A stretch of DNA of 64,000 nt from Berghia stephanieae (GCA_034508935.3 CM067446.1:25015630-25079629); one strand, 5' to 3'. Counted from the first letter of the stretch, positions 49,050 to 60,926 are shown. Notes: generated by a model not told the origin, from the letters alone. Numbers and translations: made by a program.

Positions 49050-49810
49050 TACATCTTTGTCTCCAAACTTTGTAAGAGTCAATGATGGCACTGTTGCTTA
49101 TATATTTTGAAAGGACTTTTGCTTCTTTGCTTTTAATTTTAATGCCCAGAATCTTTAAGCCATTTACAAATATGCCATGGACATAGCCGAGGCTACCTAC
49201 AGAAAGAACTATAACCTCGGACCAAGTATCTAAGAGCATTTATTTCCATCCAAAAAGGAAAGTACTTTTCAAATTTGGTTTTGAATGACTTATTGATATG
49301 AGCACCATATGGGACAGAGATTTCAACAATTTGGTCCGTTTTCATTTCTTTGTTGATTTTTAAAATGTCCGATCTATTACTGTTACTATTAAATGAGGAT
49401 TTGTCACTGTCGAAAAAACTTGGTCTGATGAATTTGTCTTTAAAATTTTTAGTTCTGTCATTTTTAGGTATTTTGTCAAAAATAATGTCAACAATTCTGT
49501 TGTGTCGTTTTTGATATAGTAATTTGAATTTTGTACATTCATTTACAACGCGAGATATGGTATCTGATGGATGGTTACAGATCTTGAAGCTTTTGGAGTA
49601 TGACAATGGGTAATATGTATGAAGTAGGCTATCGCACTCGGGAAGCTGCAAGCGACATTTTAAAGCAAACGTTCTAATTTCATCAGGAAACTTGTGACGA
49701 CTGAATATGAAACTGGAGGAGAGAGTGTGGTTTGCCCCAGTGACTTCTCTAACAAGTCTTCCTTGAGACGTCAGTTCATTAAAATGGGTAGCTATCTCAT
49801 CCTAGTCTCA
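49050..49810 (-). pseudogene. LINE C-terminal fragment, restriction-like endonuclease type
   Basis: Minus strand: REVTGANHTLSSSFIFSRHK, FPDEIRTFALKCRLQLPECD, a CNHPSDTISRVVNEC knuckle-like stretch, YQKRHNRIVDIIFDKI, then RSDILKINKEMKTDQIVEIS followed by VP, which fits the R-PDI...E-VP pattern of PD-(D/E)XK endonucleases in R2-like LINEs. After a frame break it continues WSEVIVLSVGSLGYVHGIFV and NGLKILGI. RT is absent, so only the C-terminal end is left. The family is judged by eye. Confidence 0.65.
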
Positions 49811-50076
49811 CACTCTCAAGGAAGTTTTGAAAACGTTTTGGGGGACATACATACCTACCTACGCCTACATACATACATTTATACATATAATATAATAATA
49901 ATAAATTTACACGTATATAGACACATATCCGTATAAACTTTGTACATACATATATACACACATACGTCGTACAAATGCACATATAGAGTATACATATACA
50001 TATATATCAGGTGATCACAAAAATATGTGCCGCTGTTTATTTCTTTCTATTTCTATTGTAAAGAGTTATAAGGATA

Positions 50077-51383
50077 CAGTGCAACCCGTGGATAACGACA
50101 GTGCCGGGACCAGAAAATTATGTTGTTATCCAGGGGTTTTCAAGTTGGCGGGAAAAGGGGGCATGGTAAGACCCGTGAATACATAACATTGCGATGTGCG
50201 GTCCAGTGCCTGTGACGTCCAAAAACGTTAGAATGAGTATTTCTCCTGTTTACAAAGGGTATATATGCTATGCGCTTGGTTAAGAAACTCACAACATTGC
50301 CATCTGGAAATATAATGGACTAACACTCATAACTATGTGTAACCTTGAACGTTTATAGTCTGGTTAATACAATTTAGTGGGAATTACTCATAATCATAGA
50401 TGGCAAAAACAATAACGAAGACCTAAGTGACATCAACTTCGTTCCATCTTTACCAGTTTCGATTTCACTTTCAAATGTTTATTGTCTTTGTTTTGATCGT
50501 AAGTAGTGCTTGAACGCCATTTACCAAAACTAAGAATAAAGCAAGAAAATCAATTACCAATATGATAACACCGCACAAGAACATAGATGTACACATTTAT
50601 TTAGATTTTATTTTAATTAAAATTAAATCCATACGATACTGCTGATGATATTTGAATACTGAGATTCTTTTTTAAGTGCACCAAAATTTACAAGCACTTA
50701 AAAATTAGTAGACCTAAATCTTTCGATATTAAAACAAACCCCCCCCCCCCCCATGCCCAAATAAATAAAATAAGATAAAAAACAAACAAAAACTACGTAT
50801 TAATCACAATAAGATCAAATGTGGACTGATGTTTAGCGGAAAAGCTGATTTTTCAAATGAAAAGAATAAAGTGAAAGAGGCTGTGACTGCTTTCCCGGCT
50901 ATTACATGTTACGTATAAGTATAAAAGACCATAAATATCCTTAATTGCCTCCATTGGACACGGCATTGTCTGACATCAGTTAACCTCAACTGACCTCAGA
51001 CAGGTAGCTATCATGGACAGTTAATGGACCCTTGAGAGTACACTGTACCATCCACTGATAAACTTCTTTTGCTGTGACTGTGAGCAAGCGTTGATTCCAC
51101 GCAGTGTAGTAAACGTGTTCTGATTGGTCAGTAACAAAGCAATCTCATTGGGAGGGGGAAAGGGATTAGAGTACGAGATGACGATGCTTGGGTATTAATC
51201 ATCGGCATCAACTGCCGATTATTGTTATAACGATGTCGCTAAACAGGGTTTTACTAAAATGCATGTCGTTATTTGGGTTTTTTATTACTAATGACTTATA
51301 GCAAAGAATTCGGGACCAGAGGTCGATGTCGCTATCCAGGGGTTATCATTATTCAGGGGTGTCGTTATCCAGAGGTTGCACTG
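50077..51383. mobile_element. pogo/Tigger-like non-autonomous element, third family
   Basis: Left CAGTGCAACCCGTGGATAAC, right GTTATCCAGAGGTTGCACTG, inverse apart from one to two bases. The left flank is TA and the right flank CA. Repeated words GTTATCCAGGGGTT occur near both ends. No transposase in 1307 bp. Confidence 0.72.
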
Positions 51384-51899
51384 CATCTATGCCAAATTTT
51401 CACGACTATTAGATCTACGTATTCTTTGTTACCTATTAGAATTGCAAAGTTTCAAAATAATTGGATATGTGTTTTTGAATAATATTAGGTTTCCCAAACT
51501 GCCGCTGTTAATATTAATAGGTTAATGTTTCTTCACAAATTATAAAAAATGAGGTCTCTTTGAACAGTCTCACTTTCTCTTGAATTTAAGTTATTAGTGA
51601 AAAATGTATACCATTAAAATCAGCAGCCTTTGAAGATTATAATATTAATATCTCCAAATTGGGCCTGCTAGTTTGTTTCAACGCATAGCGCCTTCCCCAT
51701 CTACACAAAGCCTGTTTTTTTTTTGTCTTCCCCTTTACAAGATTTATGTTTTTTTCACAAATATTTTTTTAATGGGGCCTATTTGAACAGTTTCTCTTTG
51801 TCTTGAACTTTACCCCACTCTCACCTCATTGTCGCACGTCATCTCGCCTCCCGTCGGCAACAAGAAAAAAGAGAGCCGTCTGTGATGACCCACAACCTT

Positions 51900-52090
51900 T
51901 GTACAGTAGATACCTAGGTGGTGGTGGTAAAGGAATCTTAATTACTTTTTTTTTTCATCAAGAGTTCTCTAAACTGAGCCATCGGGACCCCCAGCTGGTG
52001 GTGGTAAAGGAATCTTAATTCTTTTTTTTTTTTGTCATCAAGAGTTCTCTAGTTCAGTTTATAGTACCATGATTTGAAATTTGTAGTACC
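51900..52090. repeat. short tandem duplications
   Basis: GGTGGTGGTAAAGGAATCTT with a following T run and CATCAAGAGTTCTCTA occurs at ~51917-51975 and ~51995-52050. A 24-bp unit around TAGTACCATGATTTGAAATT is repeated at 52062 and 52084. Confidence 0.85.
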
Positions 52091-53129
52091 ATGATTTGAA
52101 ATTTGAACATAACTACGTGGCACAGCGATGTAGTCTTGCTTTGTACCCCCAAAAGTACCGATTTGGACTACACTGTGAGGCCTTGATTAAATCACATCGC
52201 TCTAATTCACTTTGTGGCGTTGGACACTCAAGACATTTACATATAAATTTCCATTTTGAGGAATGCCATTTAATCTTAAAACCTTATTCCTTCGTCATCC
52301 TTTTATCTCGGAGCAATCAGATCTAACAGAGGTCAGTGTGTCTTCAATCCAATTAACTCCCTCATCAACCATATTAATTCTCATTTCTCATTGGTTTGAC
52401 TTATTGAACACATGACACAATTACTTTCTATGGCATCAGATGAGAAGGATGGGGGTAAAACTTTGGACATTGCCTCGGTCTCTAATGAATACTTTAAGCT
52501 CCACCCTCTGCTGTCTATTATTATTATATCACAATGTTATTGTCTAACATCCTATCTTTCGGCGTGGAAAAGACAAATTAAAATGAAAAGGGGTTCGTAT
52601 CGTCCAAAAATAAACACAAAATACTTCAAATGTAATTATATTGAAAAGGATCAAATATTTAAATAATAATAATAATAATAATAATAAATCTTCTTTTATT
52701 GTCTTTTTCAGGCAATTCACATAATGTTACCAATAGTCATGTCTTATTAAACACAAACTAAATAAATTTCAGTATAATTTTCAAAATATACGTCGTCGTC
52801 ACCACCCCCCCCCCCCCCCCCCCCCCCCCCCCTTCCCCTCTCATTGCTGGAATCACCTTGAAAAAAAGAACATATGTATTTGTCTCATAAAAATCGGCTT
52901 ATAAATAACCAGTTTTGTTGTAGTAGATTTGATTTTGGAAAAATGATTTCTCCAATTTTAGAATTTTATGATAATGATAATTTCTTTATTTTCTAGTCGA
53001 TTTTCTTGATTTATATATTATTTTTCATTTCTCAAAAAGACTAGCCGAGCGCACTGATGTGTCTCGTATGATTCAAAAGCGTTTAAAACACAAATTACGT
53101 TTTTTGATCGAAGTGATTATTAGTATTAA

Positions 53130-53262
53130 CCCTCTTCCGCACTAGGACAGGACTGTCCTGGGACAGTCCTGTCCCGAATCTGTAACATATAGAATTTAGA
53201 GAAATCTTCCGCACCTATTGGGACGGGACAAAACAGTCCCGTTGTGTCCCAAGCCGTTGTGA
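53130..53262 (+). repeat. segment a of the a-b-a'-b' structure; piggyBac-like left end
   Basis: Preceded by TTAA (53126-53129), starts CCCTCTTCCGCACTAGGACA and is the inverse of 56548-56682. The TTAA-CCC start is piggyBac-like. It contains the self-complementary word GGACAGTCCTGTCC. Confidence 0.75.
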
Positions 53263-53389
53263 AAGACTCCTTCCGCACTAGGACAAAACTGTCCCAGGAC
53301 AAATTTGTCCTGTCCCGCTGGAGAAAACTTCTATTCAAAAGGGGTTCCGCACTAGGACAGGACTGTCCCGGGACACACCTGCGCGAATG

Positions 53390-53425
<36 letters not shown>

Positions 53426-53541
53426 GATTCAAAAGTTTATTTGTAGGCAATTGTCAATATAACTCATACAAGAATATAATATTTTCATCAACAAATCAAG
53501 TAAATAAAATCAATAATAAAGCAAGGCAAACAATGATAGTA

Positions 53542-53582
<41 letters not shown>

Positions 53583-53825
53583 TATAATTATAATGGTGAT
53601 AATAATAATGTAAAATCTTCTAATTAATAGATTAGTTATTTAATAGTTTGAATTATAAATTAATAAGTTAAAAAAGAAGTCCTTGGTACAACTCTAATAA
53701 TTCACATTTTATGAATCAACATAAGATACGACATGACGATAATGATTTTTTACACTGAACAATGGGATTTGTTTACATAAGATTTATATAATCATGAAAT
53801 ATTCTTATAGCAAGAGTAATATTAT

Positions 53826-53869
53826 TGCTGCTGCTACTACTACTACAACAACTACAACTACTACTACCA

Positions 53870-53915
<46 letters not shown>

Positions 53916-54020
53916 CACTACTACTAATACTACTACTACTACAACTACTACTACTACTACTACTACCACTACTTCTACTATTACGACTACTACATCTACA
54001 ACAACAACAACTACTACTAC
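53826..54020. repeat. (CTA/ACT)n microsatellite
   Basis: CTA-type triplets with some CAA and CCA. The right arm has only a short version (58470-58510). Confidence 0.97.
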
Positions 54021-54558
54021 TGGGTGGGGATCCTGACCTCCCATTGCGGGCAGGGAGGTACATACTGTGTCTTCTATCTCCTTATATCTGTTTTCCAACA
54101 TGCTTTCTGTCTTTGTCTTGGAATGAGGTTACTTGGTTTTGTCCTGGCCCTTTCCGGAGTCCTGGCTGGGAGGGAAACAGTCAAATGCATAGTTATTGTT
54201 TTGGGAGATGATATTTTTTTCCTTGTAAATCATCTCTCTGTTATGCACTGTATTATGTTTAGTTTGCATATTATATTATATGATTGGTAAACATTTGAGT
54301 GTATTCCTCTTAGTTGGGGCCTGTGCTTGTGTCTGGATGAGACTTTTAGGTGATCTCAAATTAAGTACATTGGTGGTATGCTCTTGGAATCTACATCTGA
54401 TCCCTATTTGTTCCCAGTTCCCCTTTGTCTTACTTTCTCTTGGGTGCTTTAATTGTAATTCTAGAACTTTTTACTATCCCATTTTCTTCCTTTTTACTGG
54501 CGCTGATATAACCTTAATGTGTTGCAAGCGCCGTAAAACCCTTAAAAACAAACAAACA

Positions 54559-54560
<2 letters not shown>
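54021..54560 (+). mobile_element. ~540-bp retroposon-like repeat inserted in a CTA microsatellite
   Basis: Starts TGGGTGGGGATCCTGAC and ends ATAACCTTAATGTGTTGC, GCCGTAAAACCCTTAAAAAC and AAACAAACAAC. The AAACAAAC 3' tail is a common LINE/SINE tail in marine invertebrates. It is absent from the right arm. CTA repeat lies on both sides, so a target duplication cannot be read. Confidence 0.75.
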
Positions 54561-54591
<31 letters not shown>

Positions 54592-54642
54592 GCCACCACC
54601 ACTACAACTACCACCTCTTCTCCACTACTTCTACTACTACTT

Positions 54643-54740
<98 letters not shown>
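54561..54740. repeat. (CTA)n then (GTA)n, palindromic microsatellite
   Basis: About 60 bp of CTA triplets pass directly into about 40 bp of GTA triplets at ~54701, making a perfect inverted repeat able to form a hairpin. Confidence 0.95.
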
Positions 54741-54741
<1 letters not shown>

Positions 54742-55010
54742 ATGGATGAAATAGAGGTTGCATATTTCTGTGCTTTACTACGTGGAAAAAAAAAGACAAA
54801 TTGAAAGAGAAAACAATATTGGGTGCATCCTTTAATGACCCAAAGATTGCTCAAGGGTCAATTCCGTAGACTCTATGGTGATCTCCGATCTTATCTTAAA
54901 ATGACTTTCTTGGAATCACCTCATTTTACCCAGGTGCAAATGAGTACCGGTTCGCTGATGAAAGTAATCTTTGACGGACTAGTATCATTCAAGAGGATAA
55001 TAGAAAGTCA

Positions 55011-55110
55011 GCATAGCTCGGTTGTACGGTCTTTGCTTCGTACCCGAAAGGCATCAGTTCGATCACCCGCTGATGCGCTGTGTTGCCTTGAGTAAGTCAC
55101 CTCGCCTAGC
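55011..55110 (+). repeat. tRNA-like SINE head (boxes intact in the left arm only)
   Basis: Box-A-like TAGCTCGGTTGTACGG and box B AGTTCGATCAC, then CCTTGAGTAAGTCAC. In the right arm (near 58225-58260) the corresponding stretch lacks both box segments. Confidence 0.6.
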
Positions 55111-55349
55111 TCAATTTGCGGCGCTGCACTACGGATAACGCCTGGGTTATACCTCGCCCTAGCTCAATTTGCGGCGCTGCATTGCGGCTGACGCCTGAGT
55201 TATTCCAGTCTTACCTTGGAATAGACCCTCGAGAAAAATTTCCCCTATGGGATGAAAAAGGGAATTTTATTTTTTTTAATTTTAAACTTATCTGTCTGCT
55301 TAACGCTACAGCAACATGGATAAGTTCCGGATTTATAAGCTTAGGAGGC

Positions 55350-55500
55350 AAGATGGCCCATGGTTAGCGAGTTGTACTCTGCACTCAGAGGTTCTGTGTT
55401 CGATTCCGACCGAAGCCAATTTGTACTTTCTAGAGCAAGAAAATTTACTCCAATCACTCACTCCATTCAGGTGTAAAAGGGTACCTGTCAAGCTGGGATA
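55350..55500 (+). repeat. tRNA-derived SINE
   Basis: Box A ATGGCCCATGGTTAGCGAG and box B TGTTCGATTCC (55396-55407) with tRNA spacing, then a body with CACTCCATTCAGGTGTAAAA and GGGTACCTG. The body type is widespread in marine invertebrate SINEs. An inverted copy is at 57690-57835 in the right arm. Confidence 0.7.
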
Positions 55501-56344
55501 GTAATCTGCGATAGACTAGCGTCCTGTTCAAAGGTTTTCAAACAAATACGTTAATTGTCCGCTTCACGCTATTGAAACCGGGATAACTCCTGTACAATTG
55601 GCTACAAGGCTCTAAAGGAGTTAATTTGTCTTACAATGAGTCCAAGTGGCTCAGAAGGACTTACTTAAAAATATTTTCATTGAAAATTCCCGAAATAAAT
55701 AACGATAAAGATAATTGATCCCACAAGGTACCGAATAGATGTGCGACCGGTTTTAGACACGTTACTACTGTGTCACAAAGTGTGACACTTCTTAAATTAT
55801 ATTTATAAACATACGTTTTTAAATTGCCGAAAATGTTTATGTTGCTATGCCTTCTGTACGTGGTTTCATCACATAGAATTATTTTTTGAATTGTTCTTGC
55901 TTTTTTATATTCAGAATTGAAATAAATAAATAAATCATAACTGTGAAATTGAATGTAAGCTTCAGTTTACTATACGAAAACAGATAAAATGGACGTTTCG
56001 GGTTTTCCCTTCATCAACAACACATGATGAATTAAAAACTACAGGCGAATGAGATAATGTGGTAGTGGCGTTGTTAAGATGCATAAACACAAACATTGAT
56101 GGGCAGGAAATTGTATGCTACTTTGTGAGGAAGCGCGAATTAAAACAGAGCAATAGAAATTTATAAAAGGTGCGTACTTAATTATGTTAAAAGAGGGGAG
56201 TATAGACGACAGTGAACTAAAATAAAGTGTGGACTATTGTTGGAAAATAAATACAATGGAATTGGAAATAGTAAATACAAATTGTAAGGGATGTAGGTAT
56301 TAATATATTAGTGGCATTAGCAGCAGCAGAAGCAACAGTAGAAA

Positions 56345-56380
<36 letters not shown>

Positions 56381-56547
56381 CAGTAGTAGTAGGGATGCAG
56401 AAAATAAAGACAGGCATTTCAATTTTGACACGGCGCCGCCAAGTCTGGGACTTTTTTGTCCTAGTGCGGAAGTCTGCTATATTTTTCTACTATCACAAAC
56501 GATATGAACACGGGACTGGGACAGTCCTGTCCGTTGATTTTGTAGCA

Positions 56548-56682
56548 TTTCACAACGGCTTGGGACACAACGGGACTGTTTTGTCCCGTCCCAATAGGTG
56601 CGGAAGATTCCTCTAAATTCTATATGTTACAGATTTGGGACAGGACTGTCCCAGGACAGTCCTGTCCTAGTGCGGAAGAGGG
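56548..56682 (-). repeat. segment a'; piggyBac-like right end
   Basis: The inverse of 53130-53262, ending CTAGTGCGGAAGAGGG followed by TAAA, one base off the expected TTAA. If a and a' are the ends of one transposon, it is 53130-56682 (3553 bp). Confidence 0.7.
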
Positions 56683-56686
56683 TAAA

Positions 56687-58833
56687 TGCTACAAAATCAA
56701 CGGGACAGGACTGTCCCAGTCCCGTGTTCATATCGTTTGTGATAGTAGAAAAATATAGCAGACTTCCGCACTAGGACAAAAAAGTCCCAGACTTGGCGGC
56801 GCCGTGTCAAAATTGAAATGCCTGTCTTTATTTTCTGCATCCCTACTACTATCTACTACTACTACTACTACTACGCGACTAATGCCACTAATATATTAAT
56901 ACCTACATCCCTTATATTTTGTATTTATTTCCAATTCCATTGTATTTATTTTCCAACAATAGTCCACACTTTATTTTAGTTCACTTTATATACTGCATTA
57001 CACAGTTCCTCCCCACCTCCCCTCTTTTGACTTAATTAATTACGCACCTTTTATAAATTTCTATTGCTCTGTTTTAATTCGCGCTTCCTCACAAAGTAGC
57101 ATACAATTTCCTGCCCATCAATGTTTTTGTTTATGCATCTTAACAACGCCACTACCACATTATCTCATTCGTCTGTAGTTTTTTAATTCATCATGTGTTG
57201 TTGATGAAGGGGAAACCCGAAACGTCCATTTTATCTGTTTTCGTATATTAAACGGAAGCTTACATTCAATTTCACAGTTATAATTTATTTATTTATTTCA
57301 ATTCTGAATATTAAAAAAGCAAGAACAATTCAAAAAATAATTCTATGTGATGAAACCACGTACAGAATGCATAGCAACAAACATTTTCGGCAATTTAATA
57401 ACGTATGTTTATAAATATAATTTAGGAAGTGTCACAATTTGTGACACAACAGTAACGTGTCTAACACCGGTCGCACATCTATTCGGTAACTTGTGGGATC
57501 AATTATCTTTATCGTTATTTATTTCGGGAATTCTCAATGAAAATATTTTTAAGTAAGTCCTTCTGAGCCACTTGGGCTCATTGTAAGACAAATTAAGTCC
57601 TTTAGAGCCTTGTAGCCAATGGTGCAGGAGTTATCCCGGTTTCAATAGCGTGAGCGGACAATTAACGTATTTGTTTGAAAACCTTTGAACAGGACCCTTT
57701 TACACCTGAATGGAGTGAGTGATTAGAGTAAATTTTCTTGCTCTAGAAAGTACAAATTGGCTTCGGTCGGAATCGAACACAGAACCTCTGAGTCCAGAGT
57801 ACAACGCGCTAACCATGGGCCATCTTGCCTCCTAAGCTTTATAAATCCGGAACCTATCCATGTTGCTGTAGCGTTGAGCAGACAGATAACAGTTTAAACT
57901 TTAAAAAAATAAAATTCCCTTTTTCATCCCATAGGGGAAATTTTTCTCGAGGGTCTATTCCAAGGGAAGACTGAATAACCCAGGCGTCAGCCGCAATGCA
58001 GCGCCGAAAATTTAGCTAGGACAGATAACAGTTTAAACTTTAAAAAAATAAAATTCCCTTTTTCATCCCATAGGGGAAATTTTTCTCGAGGGTCTATTCC
58101 AAGGGAAGACTGGAATAACCCAGGCGTCAGCCGCAATGCAGCGCCGAAAATTTAGCTAGGACGAGGTATAACCCAGGCGTCAACCGCAGTGCAGCGCCGC
58201 AAATTGAGCTAGGCGAGGTGACTTACTCAACTGATGCCTTTCGGGTACGAAGCATGCTGACTTTCTATTATCCTCTTGAATGATGCTAGTCCGTCAAAGA
58301 TTACTTTCATGAGCGAACTGGTACTCATTTGCACCTGGGTAAAATGAGGTGATTCCAAGAAAGTCGTTTTAAGATAAGATCGGAGATCACCATAGAGTCT
58401 ACGGAATTGACTTGTCTTTTTTTTCCACGTAGTAAAGCACAGAAATATGCAACCTCTATTTCATTCATCACTAGAGTAGCAGTAGTAGTAGTAGTAGTAG
58501 TAATAGTAGCAGTAGCAATAATATTACTCTTGCTATAAGAATATTTCATGATTATATAAATCTTATGTAAACAAATCCCATTGTACAGTGTAAAAAATCA
58601 TTATTGTCATGTCGTATCTTATGTTGGTTCATAAAATGTGAATTATTAGAGTTGCAATTGCCTACAAATAAACTTTTGAATCTTGTAAAAAAAAAAAAAA
58701 ATAATGCATTCGCGCAGGTGTGTCCTGGGACAGTCCTGTCCTAGTGCGGAACCCCTTTTGAATAGAAGTTTTCTCCAGTGGGACAGGACAAATTTGTCCC
58801 GGGACAGTTTTGTCCTAGTGCGGAAGGAGTCTT
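56687..58833 (-). repeat. segment b' (right arm of the inverted structure)
   Basis: The inverse of segment b. It lacks the 54-kb retroposon and has lost parts of the SINE at its 58.2-kb end. It carries a 139-bp tandem duplication of its own. Its outer end CTAGTGCGGAAGGAGTCTT matches the left arm exactly up to 53263. Confidence 0.9.
57882..58160. repeat. 139-140 bp tandem duplication in the right arm
   Basis: 57882-58020 and 58021-58160 differ by one visible base (ACTGAATAACC versus ACTGGAATAACC). Absent from the left arm, so it postdates formation of the arms. Confidence 0.95.
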
Positions 58834-60129
58834 AGACCGTACGGTCCGATAATAGAGACTTTGCGCAAACGGGAACGATTAGAGACTAGACGACGATTGT
58901 GATTGTTTGGAAGCTTTAACTCTGCCCACTTGTCATTATGACATCCAAATTGCTGTTGTCGTCTACATCTGCTAGAATAGAAAGAGAGGGTGGAGCCTGC
59001 CATGATATAACACTTTACGGAGCCCTAATTTCATCATAAAAGTTCTGTCCACTGACAGTTGGGTGGATATCGCTTTCCAGAACGCATGTCTTTATATGAG
59101 ATCCTGAGATTTTTGGCCAATCAACGATTGCTCTTTTGATAGCTCGCTTGTCAACATGTGTCAGCTCAGCCCAAGGACTACTAGGAGCAGAGCAGACAAC
59201 AGCCACTTTTTAGTGGCTAATCGCCTCCATCGTGTTCAGATTCTTTAGGGGGGAGTAGATAATGAGTTCCCTATATGGCCATGTTAATCATGTAGACATC
59301 CTTTGATGATATAAGCCTACCCTTTGATGTCTGCAGTCGCCTTTTCGTTTTCTGCGGTCACTCATGGCTAAACTCCGCCCAGAAGCGATTTCATAGGTCC
59401 GTCCATCACCACATTTCAAACTTTTGTTCTCGTGAGTTCTTAAGTTTTTTGATCGAAGAACGATTGGCTATTGAGAATCTTGACCCTTCATTGATTGGTC
59501 GTTCTGACAGCTCACTTGTCAACAGCCGTCAACAATAAACTGAATCATCGTTGAAACACTGGAAGACGATCATGGCATAGTTGCGTCACAATCACCACGT
59601 TGCTGAATATAGTATCCAGGCACGGTTGATAGGTAAAAAAGCCAAATTATGTTCTAGTTACATTTGAAACAAACAAAGTATATCACTGATCTCGTCTCAT
59701 TGAGATATAAAGAATGATATAAAAATCAAGAAAATCGGCCGATAAATAAAAAAGTTGCTAAAAAAATCTAAAATAAACAAAAGCAATTTTTAAAATCAAA
59801 TTTATTCGTAAAACAGTTGGTTTTCAACCGAATTTTCTGAAATAAGGACCAATGTTCTTCTTTTTTCAAGCTGATTTCAACAATGTGACTTTCAAATTCC
59901 TCAGAATTATATTTTTTTACTTTTAGATTTTAGCTTTTAGGCCTACTCAAAAAGGTGTTATATTCCTTGCGTAACAATAGCGTAATACATCGACGGTGAG
60001 AATCGTCTTTGTTTCGGCCAAGCGGGTGGTTGGATGGGAGCATCACCCTTGAATCATATACCTATGATGTTCGCATGGGTGTACGATCCGATAGTGATGT
60101 CGTTTCTTCTTCTCTTTACTAGCCTATCC

Positions 60130-60365
60130 TGCTTCTTTGGTTTGTGATTGTATTTTTGACAGGGGATATTTTTTTTTCTGTAAATCTTCTGCCTGTTTAT
60201 TCTTATTATTTATAATTTAGCTTATGATATCTTTAGGTTATGATTTTGATTTTCATTTGTACTATTTTTGTTAGATTGCTTGTTTTTTTTTTGTTTCAGC
60301 GGTCTCTCATATAACCTCAATTGTGTTGGAAGAGACCTAAAGCAACAAACAAACAAACAAAAAAA
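60130..60365 (+). repeat. 3' part of the AAACAAAC-tailed repeat family
   Basis: GGATATTTTTTTTTCTGTAAAT through ATAACCTCAATTGTGTTGG and AAACAAACAAACAAAAA matches the end of 54021-54560. The 3' tail is present, so this is a truncated retroposed copy. Confidence 0.65.
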
Positions 60366-60914
60366 TAAAAATAAAAAGTTTCGGCCAACTGGATAGATAG
60401 CCTGTGATTGGTCGAAGACTTTGAGACGCTTGATTCAGAATTCTACACGAATGGACGGTGGCGGTAGATCAAAGAGGTGTACCAAATTTATTTACCAACT
60501 ACTTTTCTTAGTGCTAAAATTACAAAGTAATAATTTCGCATCAGAAAAAATAACTCTGAAGTTCCTATCTCTTTATTACAATAAAATTGATACCACGAAT
60601 GACAAAATCGCCCCACAGATAAGGGAGTTATAAATTATTCATGTCAACAAGTCCCTCTCTCTCTTTTGTCTATTTGTCGATGTATGTTTGATTTCTATTG
60701 CTACCATTGTTATTAATATAATATAAACCCGATCAATGGAGCCAAGTCTAAAATGTACAAGTAAAAGTGTAGTTTAATATGTCTAATTTGGTTTATCATC
60801 ATAAACCTGGCCTTTTTTTTCTATTTTCGGTCCACAAATCAAGGTTAATCGAGCTCAGTCAAAGTCATTCAAATAGAGCTAAAATCGCACAGCGTCCCTG
60901 GTTGCATAAAAAAG

Positions 60915-60926
60915 AAAATGGCGGCG
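60915..60926 (+). promoter_or_regulatory. AAAATGGCGGCG motif, possible YY1-type promoter element
   Basis: AAAATGGCGGCG is close to the YY1 core AAGATGGCGGC found at many TATA-less start sites. A 30-codon frame starts at this ATG (MAALDLSLATFDDVFLP...) and ends at TAG. It may be a 5' exon of an unseen downstream gene, or chance. Confidence 0.25.

Larger units (their letters stand above)
53263..56547 (+). repeat. segment b (left arm of the inverted structure)
   Basis: The reverse complement of 56687-58833 over nearly all of that arm. The left arm is ~1.1 kb longer because of extra DNA: a 54021-54560 dispersed repeat, longer CTA arrays and 53440-53690. It contains tRNA-like SINE heads and copies of TTCCGCACTAGGACA near both ends. 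Confidence 0.9.

Noticed and set aside
53773-54854. Poly-Thr, poly-Leu, poly-Val and poly-Ser frames
   Set aside because: Translations of CTA/GTA microsatellites around a dispersed repeat.
55350-55415. A functional tRNA gene
   Set aside because: Followed by a SINE body and present as an inverted copy in the other arm; acceptor stem not convincing.
53130-56682. An LTR-type element because of the repeated ends
   Set aside because: The end repeats are inverted, not direct, start with TTAA-CCC, and no retroelement proteins are present.
58815-59206. Two consecutive minus-strand frames as a small gene
   Set aside because: No recognised domain, no splice or poly(A) support, and lengths expected by chance.
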